Numbered from the stretch's first letter, positions 36,414-51,308 are shown. The stretch is 64,000 nucleotides of DNA from Euphrasia confusa (GCA_954870475.1 OX940949.1:41509332-41573331), one strand, 5' to 3'. Numbers and translations are program-made. Notes: generated by a model from the letters alone, not told the origin.

Positions 36414-39400
36414 CTAGTCAGTGCGTGGTAGTAAAAAGCTGAAGCCAGAATTTTCACCCATGAGAGTAGGTGGTTGGATATCAGCAATGTCAATCTGTTC
36501 CATCGACTTGGATATTTCATCTACCGAGAAGGGTATGCTGCAATGAATCAATTGGCTCAGAAGATTGCCGAAAGTATATGAGTTAAGGTGAAATAATTTG
36601 AGAAAACTATGATACAATAATGTTGGGAGGTTGTTGCTTATGTCTCAGCTTTCCTCCATACAAAAAGGCAAGATATGGGAGATATGGGAAAACTTCTCAT
36701 GATCACAGAAAGGAAAAAACGAGTTCTGTTTTAATCATGTGATCAATGGACTCATTGCTAGTGAGGCAAATGCAGTCTTCTAAAAAAGTGTTTTAGTATT
36801 TCCGTAATAACTTATTCCAAGTCTCTCTAGTAAGTAAGAATAAACAAGTCCATCTTCTACGTAGTCGTTTAATACCCTTAACTCGTACGAACATTTAGAG
36901 TGTTGCCAAAAATTATACTGTGCTCCTAAACAGGAAATCGGTGCTCAAGTTCTTAGGATTTTTTCATATTTTTTTTTCTTACTCTCCCTTCGTAGCCCTC
37001 CCTGGTGTTTGAGTCATTTAGAACAAGAAACATAAAGAAGAATATGTGATCAAGAAAGGAAAAATGGATCAGACAATTGGTGCTGACCTGGAATCATCAT
37101 CCAGTAGAAATGAATTGCTTACTGCGTGATTTGAATCTTCTGTCATCAACACCCTCATGTTGGATATAACCTGAATTGAAGAGAAAAAATAAAATGTTTC
37201 ATAGTTATAAAAAATGCACTTACATCATCTATATTCTTTTCTCAAGAAAACATCGAACTTAGATTTCAGAAATGATATCCATAGAAACTTACATCCGAAG
37301 ACACACTATGCGTGCCATACTTGTCATCCCAGTACATCGTACTAATCCGGTACAACTGCTGAATGCTGAGGACCTGTTCAATAGAAACAATAGTGAGGAA
37401 TAGGGAAACATAACTCTCTAAGTTTCTTACCCAAATCCAATGTTCAATGAGGTGTTGCTTCAGAGGCTCGACTTACTGGGCAAAGTTGATGACTTATTTC
37501 ATCCAGTGTTTTCTTTGGCTTTTGGTGGATAACCTGAAATAAGTCAAAGAACCTAATTTTATAAGGTAACTGAAGAATAAAGTTACAACTCATTTGGAAT
37601 GGAAAAAGACAAATTGCATTTACCAAAAAACCAATGGCTTGTCTAATATGCTTGAGCTCATCCCAAGCTGAACCTGCATACTGCAGATTTTCTAATTATT
37701 AAAGTCTAAAAGAATTTGCAGAAACAGAGAAACTGATAGAGATCTTGTTTCATTATATTTTATCATGTTTATTAAGTAGTAAGTAGCATTTTTGTTATTT
37801 TCTTGGTGGCTATAAGCTAAACGGGTGATTTTCCAGAGGGGTCTATGTCATAATAGCAGGCTGGACTTATCAACAAAAGTTATACATAGTAGTAGTATTT
37901 TATTTACTACATTCTCTTCTTATTGTTTTGTGACTTTTGTCATCAAATCCTACATTGACTCTGAAAAATAGATGAAAATTTGGGGTACCTCGTCAGTTGC
38001 AGTGCTACACCAATTTTCTAATTCAGCCAGTCCAGCTTTAACATATTCCCCATTACTGAACGAGCAGCACTCCCGTCTTAATAGAAGACTACAACCATGA
38101 ACAGTTTACTTATATATTAGGACTTTATATACATCAAAAAGCATCAGAGAAAAACAAAAACATGTACCTGTTAAATAATTGAACATTTATGAAAGAAAAT
38201 ATTTGAGTGAACACTTTGCGGACTAAGAAAGGGGGTACCTGAGGAAATGTGCAAAAAAAAAAAAGTAATGTAAGAACTTAAAATACAAAAAAAAGCATGA
38301 AAGACACACGAAACACCTTCCTATTGTGAACCCTGAGATATGCTCCCTCGTCAGCCGACGATAGGCTCAGATGAAAAAAACTCAAATTAAGAAAACACGA
38401 TAATGAGTTTAATAGGGTAAGTTAGTATTTTGTGAAGTAATTAATACTTTTAAAATTAGATTTTTTTTTATCTATAATTTGACAGGCGAAAAATGAAAAC
38501 AAGCCTATCTTAGACAGACGAAGGAAGTAACATGTAATGCTATCAAATTTAGCAGGCACATATGATATATATCATAAAAAGAAAGAGGCAACTTTTACGG
38601 ACATTATTAGCTTTTAATGTCTCCAAGAAATTTCCGAGACTCTTCACGATTCCCTGCCAGTGTGCAATCAAAGCTTGTTGGGCCGCCGTATTTGTAACAG
38701 AACGTGATGATCCCTTAACTAAGCTTGCTCTAGAAATTCTTGGTGCCTATATTGATGGTTACATAAGAACTATTATGAATTTACGAACAGTACAGCACCT
38801 TATAAAAAACTTGCATGATCGCTTCCAATACCTGAATACACAAACCAAGCAATGGGGATATCTCCTTCTTTAAATTATCTCGTATCATTCCATAGATTTT
38901 CTCCACATATGCCGTAAGTTGCTGCTTGAACAACAAAGCAGGGTACTTGGCTTCTACTTGACGTAAGGTCTCCACTCCACCAGTCAAGCCATTCGCAAAG
39001 GGGAGGTTCACTCCTGGTGGCATTCCTCGAAAGCTCTAGTATGAGAAGTAGAGTTTAAAAGGAGAAAAATCATAGATTGACGCACAAACTTTTTGCCTGT
39101 CACTGTAATGGAAAAACATAAGAATCTTTAACCTGTGACATCCTGCCAAATAAAGTAGCCGAGGAAGTCCTGCGACGAAGAGGAGCCATTCCAGCTGCAC
39201 CACTTGCTTTAAGTGTGCGTTGGAGGAGCAATAGTAAGGTAGAAGCATTTGACAACCAATAGGCTAGCATATCATTGTTATCCTGTATTTTCTGTAAATG
39301 GAGAGAGTTTGAAGAATTGAGAATTGCTAAAAATAAAATCAGAAAAGGAAGTTTTAACAGGTTTAGGTGATGTACGGAACTGTTTCCATTCGAATTTCTA

Positions 39401-42400
39401 GTTTTCTACTTTGAAAAGTGAGCATCTCATAAGTATTGGTTTTCGTGTGGAATGAAAATATGTTTGGAAACTTGCCTTAAGATTGAAAAAGAAAACAAAG
39501 TTGACTGGATTTCATTTCTGGCATATATGCGTAATTGTTGTATGTTTTCATGTATATATGAGATTACAATCCAAGGTGACAGAATTTTCAATTTCCATTC
39601 AAAAGTAAAAGTGAGAATGAATCAATTTCAAATAAGTATCACTAAACATACTTAACTTTACTTTTCAGCTTACGAGGAAATTGGAAATGAATACATACTT
39701 GACCTTAAGATTTGAACATTACAAACCTCGATAGCATGCCCTATGGTCTGGATGATCCGGTCAAAGACAATGGTTCGTTCAACTTCAAATGACCTCCAAT
39801 GCAAAAGGCATTTATATATTATGCATGCTGCTATTGGTCTGTTTTCAGCAAAACCCAAGTGCTGTGAAATACAACGAATGAGTAACTCGTGGTTTTCCTG
39901 CTGTTTCTCATTAAGTGATTTCTGAGGTTTGTCATCAGCTTCGAATGATGGGCTGTGCAAATCCTAATCCAATTTGAGGTGCATAGAAAAAAATTAAATT
40001 GTTAGATAAGAACCAAAGGCAGGCAGAACCTTACTTAAAGGAAAGTTGATTACCACATGCATCTTAGAATCGGTGAAAGAATGACCACTGTCACTCCTCT
40101 GCCATTAGAAAATACCACAAACTTTCAGAAGAAAGTATAGTTTAAATTTCTCTAATAATAGAAAAGGTAGTCAACAAAGTACCTGAATAATTGATCTTGA
40201 GCGTCCAGAAAGAAACTTATTTGGTGCCATTGACACAGCCTGTTGACGAAGAACTTTATTCTCCGACTCTAAATTACTCAGCTTCTCTTCTAGCCTAATA
40301 AATATAAATTGTTAATTTTTTATAAGATAGAATAGGAAAAAATTGTGTATTATTTTGGGGCACAATACTTTCAAGTTATTATTCCCTAGAGAAATTGGCA
40401 TCCTTTCTTGACGTGCAATTTAGGTTTCACTGTCTTACTACCTTAACAGAAACAAAAGATGGAGAATAGTGGTTCATGCTCTATTTAATTCAAACTTATA
40501 TAGGTATATATAGTTCAATAATTTGCACAAATTCTTTAGCAGCCTAATGTGGTTTCATTAAAATGTCACCCTTTCAGCTTTTTAAGTGAAGATAATATGT
40601 TCTGTTTTATAGCAATTCAGATTAATGATACCTAAGATCAAATGACTTAATCAAGCAATATATTTCCCTGGGTACCAATACTATAGTTTTCAAGAAAGAT
40701 GTTGTATTCCCAACATATGCTTGCATGCCAGATGCAATTACTCTAGATTCAAAATATTCTCACATCCAAATCTGAACACTAGAGGCATGCAAGTAACACC
40801 TTGTCTCATTGGCAAGACCCTCACAATTCACTTACCACTATTTCAGAGAGAGGGAAATAGAGACAAATAGACTATTAATCTTCATCTTGCAGATTACGTG
40901 ACTTTCCTGTGAAATATATCAAAACGAGTTCTTGTTTGTTTTCTTCACTGATGCAAGAATGCACATCTCATTCAAGTTAACTTACCAAAGGATTCCATGA
41001 ATTAAGAGTTAAGACAAAAGCACAATAAAGATAATTTTTCTTCGACAGTATATAAATGAAATCATTATTATTCTTTATTACCTGTGCAGAGATTCCTCCA
41101 GTTGATGAACTCTTTTCTCCGACTCTTCTAGTTTGGCATGACACTCTTCCGTAGATTCATGTGCCTCGGCATATTTCTTGCGCAAGTCTTCAGAACATTC
41201 TTGTTCATTTTGTAGCGAAACCTGGACAGAAAAGGTTTAGGAGTTAGGACCTTAGGTGAAGATTATTTGTGTTGCTGGTAAGAAGAAAGGGCAATTGAAA
41301 TCATTTACTTATCTGAGTTTCTAAATACATCCTATAATATCCATGATTATGAATGGTCAAGGCAGGTTCTGGTGGGTTATGACATGACACATACTGCTAA
41401 TTGGTTTGGAAGTTAAAAAATAGACATAGGCTAGTTAGTCTCAAGTAAAAATCTGCTGCTACATCAAGTTATAATTTTCACAAAAGCTGAAGAGATCAAA
41501 TTAGCCAATATGCATATAAACTTTTTCTTGTATTTATCTAGTGTCATTACCTTGAACTTGTCGATATCTTCTGTTAAAGATTCGATTTTCTTGGTATCTT
41601 CAATGTAAACAGGAGTTTCCTTAATAACAGGAGGCGCTTCTTCAAGAGCTTTTTTTGCGGCTTCACGTTCCTTAATAAGCATTGCATTAGTTTCATCTAC
41701 TTTTTTCTGCATGTCTTCCATCAAATTCTGCAACTTTGCTATTTCTTGGGACTTTGCTTCTTCCAAATCAGCCTACAATTGATTTTTAATTATGTGGCAT
41801 AAAACAGTGTAAAACAATTTGCATGTCAGGAAACAAATTAACCAACCTAAACAATACAACTATAACAATTTTTTATTTTTTTTTCTAAAAATGTGATTTC
41901 TGTCTCAAGAACATAGCATACCCTCAAACGTTTTTCAAGCTGTAAGCGCCACGTGAGTTCCTCTAGCTGTTTTTCAAGCTTGTCTTTAGCCTCTTTGAGA
42001 GCACCTGTTTCCCTTGCAGCCTACACAGAAGCACACTCACTATTTTAAACTCTTGAAAGCCATAATATATATAACTTCTAAACTCTATAGATGCCTGCAG
42101 ATTTAAACTACCCAAATAGATAATATTAACTCAATGTCTACTGTAGCTTCATAATATAAGTTCCAATTACTACCGAGACAGCTTCAACAAGAATCAAATT
42201 TACCCAGAAAAGAGGTTACTAGTTTAAGGGTATAGGGTACAGAATCCAACCATCTTAAGCTTCCGTAATTCTCGTTTCGCAATTCTTCCTCTCCATCTGC
42301 ATTGCCCAACTATCGTTCCCCTCTTTAACTTTCTATAGTAGGATGAAGATTTATGGCAGCGCCATCGTGCCTAAGAAAAGTTTGCAAGTAAATTAAGGGT

Positions 42401-45400
42401 CATACAATATATAACAAACAATACTAGCAGCATCATGTATCAGAATCCTGCGTTACCTGGATAACAGTTGCAGCTTTAGTTTGCCTCCTGAATCTAAATT
42501 TGTTACGAGCGTCCATGGTTCGCAAACCTGTTTGTATAGAAAGAACGGATACCCGAAGTGTGTTATATGCTCTTCTAGCTTGGTATCTGAGCGTGTTCCG
42601 CTGTACTTTTACTGCAGCTGCTTCCCTTTTCACAGTCTCATAAATTTTGCCCGCAAGTCTACCTAAAATGATACAAATGCATAAGAATGCTAAAGTCGCG
42701 GGTGGTGGTTCCAACAACATGAAAGGCACACCTTCTAGAGGAATCTATTATACGTTACTGACAGAGTTATCACAATAAGGGATGTTATGGATGTATGCTA
42801 TGCAACTCTTTGATTTCATTAGTGGCTTACTTCTGCATAAGGATTGAACAAAGACGGCAGCCTCCTTCACGGCTATAAAATGTTTACGAGCAATATGAGT
42901 TCTTGTGCGCCGTTGTATAGCTTTCGCTGCAGTACTAAGAACTTCTGCTCTACGTGCATCTAATTCAGCCATCTGACCAGCTCTTAGGAACACCTTTGTT
43001 TTACCAAGCTGTAAGGTCATAAACAGTAAGTGAGAAATCAGTTTTTTAATAATTCTCAAGGGATGAGTGATTAAACTTTTCTTAAAATATGCGAGGAATT
43101 TTAGGGGATGGGAAGCAACAGACGCATATAAATGAAACAAAAATATATACCTGGAAACCTTTTAACCCCTTCTTTTCAAGAATCCTTTTACATGCCAACT
43201 TTTCTTCAAAACTGCTCAAGAGAAAGGTTTTCGACATTACCAACATGATTATTTTACCAGAGTAAAACCATAATGATATACTTTGGCCAAACATGAAACT
43301 GGAAAACCATGTCATAAAATTTCAGGTAAAGCTAAATAGGTAATTATTACCTTCCTTCCAGAACTTCAGGTGCGAGAAGCCCAAATCTGTGTAAGAATTC
43401 GAAAAAAGGACGGCGAGTAGGATATCCAGCACAACTTATCCTAATTGCCTCTAAAACACCCTGATTCAATAAGTTGTAACCAACAAAAATGGCTCAAAAA
43501 TCAGTACAGCGATTGCAACCGAGGACAAAGGAAAATACACACACTCGAGTGATTAATTAAATAAAAGGAAGATCAATAATAATACACAGATGAGAACTTA
43601 CACCACAACGTAATTGTTGTATAATGTTTTGATTTTCAAATATGGCCGGTTTAAGAAGATTATTTGGCTTTACACATCTGACGTAGTGAGGTTCTGTAGC
43701 ATTTAGAGTTTCCATCAATTGTTGTAGTTGCAACTGCATTATAAGATTGAGAGCATAAATGCTTGTTAGTACGTACGCGTCAGTTTCCTAGATCATAAAT
43801 AATATAAGGTCAGGCAAAATAACCTTAAAACGTGAACCGATTGAAGAAAATTTAGAAGATTTTGAGGCCTCGTCAGGTATAGGAGGGAAAAGACCGGCTA
43901 CAAAAGAACATTTGGAAGCACCTAACACATCTTGATACTCAGGGACCACATAGTCTTTATTTTTATCCAAAAATTGATCAGATTGGTATTGAACCTGATA
44001 TATTTTGAGTGTGAGATTTGTACACTAGGTTCCGGGCACAACATAGGGTGTGCGTAAGTAATTACAACAGTACCTCCCCGGCGTAATGTGCAACAGTAAA
44101 GTCGGTACGAGATAATTTTGGCTTGATGAACCTCTTACTATTCTTGAATGTCTGATAGAGCTTATTAGAAAACGTCTCGTGGGTTGATTTTGGGAACATA
44201 CTGCAAACGAAATGCTATTAGATTAGAGCATGGAATCATTAATATCCTACAGTGAAATTAATTTTTCTAAATATATTAATGAAAACAATCAAAGGAAAAA
44301 TGAAATATGAAATAAAAGTTAAGTAAAATGAAGGCTGATTGGTAGATTAAAACAACTGGAATATCCTTCGAAAATGGAACTGGAAAAAGGGAAATGGTAG
44401 AAAAGTTGAGGAGCAATACCATGCCTCATCAAGTAGAGCAATAATTCCTCCAGGTTTCTGCAAAAGAATGTATTTAAGTTCTAAGCCAATGCAAAAATAT
44501 ATATAGGCAAAATATTCGTATATGTTTGATATATCATAAGAAACACATTTTTTTATTCAGCTCAATCATCAAGAAAGAAGAATAGACGATACAATTTGTA
44601 AGATGAAATACCATATAGGAAACTCATGTATTGCAGTACATAACCGCAAGTTTGGTTTAAGATTTATTTATCTAGTTACCTTAACCAGTGAGACAAAATA
44701 TTATGTGGATCCAAACACATCCATTGTCTACAAATAATATGTGGATCCAAACCTTGTGTAACATATAACTAGACTTTTATATCACCTTGAGTCTAGAGAT
44801 AAATTATCATTCCATTATCATATAATATTGCATTTGAACTTATCTATTATTGTATAGTAATAAATATATTTGAACCAGTCCATTATCTTCTAACATTGCA
44901 TTTGACCTTTAAGTTAATGACCTATATGTTCAAATATCAATATTTTGGGATAAAAAAAATCCCAAAAAAGAAAAATTAGGGGAATAGAACAGAAAATAAA
45001 GTCACCGTGGGAAGATTGAATGGGATTGAGCAGTATTAAGATTGACAACAAATAATAAAAAATGTACAATCAATTTAATCTTGCACAAATATTAAGATAC
45101 CATGACACACAAGTTAACCTTTAAAGAATCTTAGACATTAAATAAGATAATTTTTTAAAAGGATTACTGAATAACACTCAAAATAGAACATTGGAAGAAA
45201 TATATATGCTGAAAGAAAAACGGAAGACATTCATTCTTACAAAAACATGAGCAAGACTTTGCATTACCACCTCCAAATTCCAGTGTTCCAGGGTACAACA
45301 CAAAGAAGTACCTTTTCAATTAGATCCAAAACATCTTGGTTGTCAACAAACTCAATGTAGCTCCAATCAATTGCCTCTTTTGTGTATTCTTCTTGTTCCA

Positions 45401-48400
45401 TTTTAAAAACATGCTGCACGAATATAATGTTCACTCATTAGTCATTAAGGTTATAACTAGTTGATATCTACTTAGGTAATTTGATATAAAAACAACCTGA
45501 TTAAAATGTTGTTGTAGCTTCTCATTCGTAAAGTTAATGCAGAACTGCTCAAAACTGCATAGTATGAAGAGCTTCAATTAGCATACAGCATCGGTATAGC
45601 ATTTCCTCTTATGAAACTGAAATTGTGGGGGTTACTTTGGGGTTTAACAAGAGAAGTAAAAATGGCCAATCAGGTAAAGTTTGCTACCTGTTGTGTTTAA
45701 AGCTTTCAAAACCATAAATGTCAAGGACCCCAATCAGTGATTTTGAGTTAGAATCTTGCCCAATTGACTTATTGATCTTATCCACCAACCTGTATTTGAA
45801 TTATAAAAAGTGGAGAGGGGAAATGTTTAGCATTTTTTTTTTTCTGGCAGAGAACCCTAAAATATGTTAGATGACGGTATAAAAGTTTTCAAGATATATA
45901 CCAGTCAAACAATCTAGAATATATCGTCTTAGCTAATCCATCCCTGCTAACTGCTGCACTATGAGGATCAAGACTTCTCTTAATAACTTCTTCAGGAGTG
46001 ACCATTACACGTTTACACAATGCATCTTGCAATGCCGCACGATCACAACTAAGTCAAAAAATGTAAGAACTTACAACCTAACAGAAGGAAATATGAGAAG
46101 GCGTATTACTTTGGACAGAAAAGTCAGAAGCTAATATACATGAGAAGTTTTGAGGTAGTTTTCAAATGGAACTTGGCTTTGTCATCTTTTGGAATTGATG
46201 AATCAGCTTCTTTTCCCTTTCCAAATTCAATATTACCGAGATGAAGAATAGCAGCAACAACCCTGAAAATAGCTTCCTGATTCCAATAGAAAGATTGTGA
46301 GGTAGAAGAAGAAGACATTAAAGATCTCTGCAAGAGTATGTAGAACGTACCTGCTCGGTTTTACTTATTCCAACAATATCCATTGCTCGTCTAGTGGCAA
46401 GGTACTCACGAGCATCACTCACACCGTCTAGCCCATAGCATTTTGATTGGTTAAGATAATGAAATGTTTTGGGATTATCTAACTTGTACTTGTCAATTTC
46501 CTAGAAGGGTAAAGAATAAATTACCAAGGTAGAATCAGTTTTAAGATACACGATTAGAAAAGAAACCACTGGTCAAAGAATTCATCAGTAACAACAGAAC
46601 TGATATACCTCTTTTGGTGCTGCACATAAGAGGTAAAAGCAGTGATAGTTGCGCTCGGGATCAGAGACTTGGCAAACTCGAGATCTTTCAAGGAGATATG
46701 TTCTGATAGCTGCGCCTGATATTCTCCCTTTATTGTCAAACTGAATCTCAACAAATTTACCAAAACGGCTGCAAATTACAATAAATAGGATAACATCAAT
46801 GTTATATATCAGCTGACACTATGGAATATGATGCCATCATGCATTTAGTACCATCGTAGTTATGTAAAGAAAATTAATTATCCTCTCATAACCATGGTTT
46901 TTCTTGCCAGGTACATTTTTATAAAAGTATAAAACTACTTATTCACAAGAGATTGTGTATGCATAATTATGATGTGAAGTTAAGAAAATCATGACAAGTC
47001 TTCACTGAAAAAGAGTTGCAAGGACTTCACCTGGAATTATTATTTCTAACAGTTTTAGCATTCCCAAATGCTTCCAGAACTGGGTTGGACTGCATTCATA
47101 AAATAATGGCATAACATCCATGAGAGATAACCATACAACTAACAAGACACAAGTGACAAAAGGGTACACTATTAAAGCAAAGGTAGCTTTATCATGTCAC
47201 ATACTTCGAGAACTTGTTGCTCAACAGTGCGTCCTTCTGTAGCTGCCCGGCCTCCCAAGAAGGCCAAGTACATCATAAGCATTTTTGTGGTCTCAGTTTT
47301 ACCTGCTCCACTTTCGCCACTAACTAGAATAGAGTTGCTTTTTCCTTCATTTATCATGGCCCTATTTTCATTGAGAACATTAAAGTATAGTTTGGTGAAC
47401 CACAAAATATCATTGCAACATCAGTTGACCACAAAATAATAATATTAATAATAATAAACAAATAAATAAATAACCTGTATGCAACGTCAGCAACTGCAAA
47501 GACATGAGGGCTTAATTCTCCCAAAGGAGCTCCCTTGTATTGTTGCATCATGTGTTGATTGTAAAGATGAGGCAGTTTTTGGAAAGGATTTATAGCTATC
47601 AGAATATTTCCGGTGTAAGTCTGTAACATACACATACAGATAATAAATATGCCCATACTTAGAAAACAGTAAGGAAATACAAGTTACAACTATTATAAAA
47701 AATATAGAATAAAAAACTGAAGAAATATACATAAATCTCATTGAGTTCATATCTAGTTTTCAGATTCTGCAGCACTCCTGGCTCGTGTAGATAAGACAAT
47801 TTTGTCATGTCATCAACACCCCCGGCAGGAGCTTCCATGTCTTTAGGATAAAGTTTTGATAACTTGGCAGTATCCTGGAAAATATGTCATGAAAATCATT
47901 ATCGGGATGTCGTATTAGTGGCACAAGTTTGAGGGACATAATATATTTAATGATTTATGTGGTCAACTACTAGAATTCAAAGAAAGTTGCATATGCATGA
48001 GGTAGTTGAAGCCTTGGAGGAGGAGGGCTTAAAAAATAGTGAGAGATATTTTAGCGTATAAGTTGTATTGCATAACTATGTACTTTATCCAAGGACTCAA
48101 GTCCTAATAAAGGGCAAGCAGAAATAATTTTATAAGGATTTAATTCCATACAAAAGTATCCCATACTATGCATTTAGATTTTAAAGGAAAAAGACGCATT
48201 CAGTTTGTCCTATATTCTATACATTAACTGAATGAATTTAGAGAATTTGTTTACAGTTATCAAGTTATTACTTTCCAAATTCTTTTGTTTAGTTATTCAA
48301 CAAAGAATGGACAACATCAGACAAATGATTATATAGTATCAAATAGAAACGTTTTTCAATAGTAAACTGTGAGTTTACACCTTTTTTCCAGAAAATGGGT

Positions 48401-49775
48401 ACCATTGTCCATTAGCAATGCTGTATCACTGTGCAACGTTAAAAATCAACGTGGTCACAGAAATACAGTTATTGACATCAAAATGCTTAGAAAAACCATG
48501 TAATCAGTCATACAAAATAAACTTCGTGTATGCCAGAAGATTAAAAATGGAAAATCCTGCTATTTGCGAGGGGGAAAATTGTTTTGATGAACACTATCGT
48601 AGAAACCTATAACTGAGATCATATGTCATAACAAACCTTATTCCCATCACTCCTCTCAATCTCAACTGCCTGTCCATTAATCTTGGTAACCAGCCCATCA
48701 ACCCAAGCCAGTCTAGGGTCCTCAACCCAGACATGAGAGCCAACAACTATGTTCACTGGAGTACCCTGTAATCGTAAAACATCCATGAATTTCATAAAAT
48801 AATATGATAATAATTTCAAGTTCAACAGATAAGATAACAAATTGAGTAAACTACAACCACAACCGGTAATATATCTGAATTTAAAATGTGTATGAAAGAA
48901 GCACTCTTACGGCCTAAGTCTCCATATTGCTTAAGGTGGATACCATGGTCTAGTCACTAATGTGCTTAATTATATCATCACATCACATAAATCCCTAACT
49001 GATAAGAAAATGATTTGACATATAGTGAAGTTAACACTAACAATTCAGTGCAGATAAATAAGTTTATTTCAAGGCTCAAGGATTCGAGAAGGGTACATTT
49101 GTATGACTATTTACTGTTCAACATAGAGGGAATAAACTCCAAATGCAACTGACTGGTAAGAGTGTTTCCCGAAACAGTTCAAATTAGATTTAAAAAAATA
49201 GTAAATGAACTACAAAGACGAAAATTTTCCTGAATTATAAGCAGTAACGCGATTTTCTTGTTAGAGTTACCTAATACCTAGTCTAATTAGTAACAAGTAT
49301 TTTTCAAATACATCTTCACAACCCTAAAGCGTTTCTAATAAGAACTTCTCAAAAAGTAGATATGTTAAGACTTAAGAGTCCACCTTGAGTAAGGATCTGA
49401 ATGGAAATGTTCAAACATTGTGTTTACATTTGATCTAAATCTTCCCGCCTACTCATTCTAGTGACAATCTTACTTCCGACGAAGTACTTTTTTCAGATGT
49501 AAACTTAATAGCATCATCTTTAAGTAACATAATCTAAGCACCATAAAATAAATATACAGAAACATAAAATAAAATAAAAACTTTGAACATGCACACATCA
49601 TATTCCACCATTATCGAATAGTACGAATTCCCAACCAAAACACCCATAATCTAATTGACACACACAATGTACAGATTCACTGCATTAGCAGTCATTACGT
49701 AATCAAATTTCACAAATTCTCCACAAAATATAACAGAATAAATGAATTCCCGTGAACGCGAATTGATCTTACCAT
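36414..49775 (-). CDS. Class XI myosin heavy chain
   Basis: Actin-based motor for organelle movement and cytoplasmic streaming. About 38 exons can be followed on the minus strand, e.g. 48765-48637, 47874-47731, 47620-47475, 47361-47205, 47089-47031, 46768-46609, 46500-46351 and 46276-46140, giving roughly 1500 residues. Exon 1 codes only the initiator Met (49775-49773), then GTPVNIVVGSHVWVEDP. The motor has P-loop GESGAGKT (~155), NNNSRFGK, LDIYGFESF, the actin-binding HYAGEV region and HYVRCVKPN. Six IQ-like motifs follow (42.3-43.0 kb), then coiled coil (40.2-42.0 kb) and the DIL-containing globular tail (36.4-39.96 kb) ending in GENSGFSFLLPRTD. All domains are open. A weak donor (AAT|GTCCGT) occurs near 38600, next to an intronic MITE. 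The isoform within class XI is not assigned. Confidence 0.95.
38341..38527. mobile_element. Stowaway-like MITE in a myosin intron
   Basis: Flanked by TA. Left TGCTCCCTCGTCAGCCGACGATAGGCTC-like end, right (reverse complement) CTTCCTTCGTCTGTCTAAGA followed by TAGGCTTG: inverted ends about 25 bp long. It lies in the intron between the LETLKANN exon (~38740-38600) and the VPPFLVRKVF exon (38239-38168). Confidence 0.65.
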
Positions 49776-50437
49776 TTCTAAATCTTAATTTTTCAATCCC
49801 ACGTTCCGATCAGCAGCCTTATCATCTGATATCACAGCCCATAGAAGCATGACGTATGCATCCGAGTAAAGAACTCAGAAGGAAATGGCGGCTGTTTTAC
49901 TGGAATTTTTTTGTTCGGAAAATAAAATTGAAATAGCGAAAATAGTGAGTGGCAATTTCTCCGTTTGTTTGTGAAACTCGTGGTTTTGGGCTCCATAATT
50001 TCTGCATGGTAGCGCCCCTGTAACTTCGGATCCATCTCTGTTTTCCCTCTTCCAAGTGTACGGAATTTGTGGCTGCAAATTTTCTCCCCTTTTCTCCTCC
50101 CAGTGTGTGTTATTAGTAATGTTTACTAGCATAAATGTTTAAACATACACAATGCTTAGTCTAGGTATACAAAACTATAAAGTTTTTTTTTTTTTTCAAT
50201 TTACATTTTATCATAGATAAACCAAAAAAAAAAAAGGTGAATATGTATGAATTATTGCACTTGCTATGTCATTTTTTATTTTTCTTTGGTATTTTATTTC
50301 CTTCTCGATCATAAATTTAATGTTATGTAGTAATACAATTTAAATCTGTCACTAAATATTATATATTTTAATTAATCATGATCACTTGGATTTGTTTAAA
50401 GGTAGTGCTATTTGCACCCAAATGTTATAAGCACACC
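49776..50437. other. Myosin 5' UTR/upstream region
   Basis: Contains the myosin 5' leader and presumed promoter. No other coding region is supported. The sequence becomes AT-rich and low-complexity beyond 50150. Confidence 0.45.
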
Positions 50438-51186
50438 TAGGGATGTCAATCCAACTCGAAACGGTGGGCTAGCTCGAAACCCACCCGAAAAAATGTAGGA
50501 TTAGGGCCGAATATTTTCGACCCGAAAAAATTTCAGCCCGATCAGCCCGAACCGAAATAACCCGATAGCCCGAGTGGGCTAGCCCGATAAACCGTGGGCT
50601 AGCCCGACAACCCGATATATTTAAATATATTATAATTCATTTTATTTATTTATAGAAATATTTTAAATAAATAAAATAATATATTCAAATAAAAGAAAAT
50701 TGTCAACTAAAATTACAATTTTAAATATTATTGAATGAATATTTGATAATTTGGGCAATTTAAATATTAGAATTATAATAATTATTATTAAATATTAATA
50801 TTTTATTAATATTAAATTTAATTTGGTATTAAAATTATTTTTTTTAATTATATAATATTATTTTTTCCAGCCCGACGGGCTAGCCCGAGACCGAAAATTT
50901 TAGGGTTAGGGCTACAAATTTATAGCCCGAAAAAATTTCAGCCCGATCGACCCGAACCGAAGTAACCCGATAGCCCGAGTGGGCTGACCCAAAACCGAGT
51001 GGGCTGGCCCGATTGACATTCCTAAGCACACCTCTTTCATTAATTTATAATAATCCTAGCAAATAAAAGTCTAAAATATCTTTATTAATTAATAAATTAC
51101 CCAAATGTTATAAGCACACCTCTTTCATTAATTTATAATAATCCTAGCAAATAAAAGTCTAAAATATCTTTATTAATTAATAAATT
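50416..51186. repeat. 88-bp tandem duplication, one copy interrupted by hAT element
   Basis: Copy 2 (51099-51186) runs ACCCAAATGTTATAAGCACACC... to ...ATTAATAAATT. Copy 1 is the same sequence split into 50416-50437 and 51033-51098 by the hAT insertion and its target duplication. Apart from the insertion the copies appear identical. Confidence 0.9.
50438..51024. mobile_element. Non-autonomous hAT element
   Basis: 587 bp with ends TAGGGATGTCAATC and GATTGACATTCCTA, flanked by 8-bp direct repeats AGCACACC (50430-50437 and 51025-51032). Subterminal regions carry many AGCCCGA/TAACCCGA words, in mirrored and repeated form at both ends. No coding capacity. Confidence 0.9.
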
Positions 51187-51308
51187 GTTTGACGTTGATA
51201 ATTTATTATAAAATTCACACGGTGAAATTAAAAATATTGTTTTTATTTATCAATATAAACTAATTCTTTTATTTTAATTGGTATTATCAATCTCTTCTCA
51301 AATTTAAC

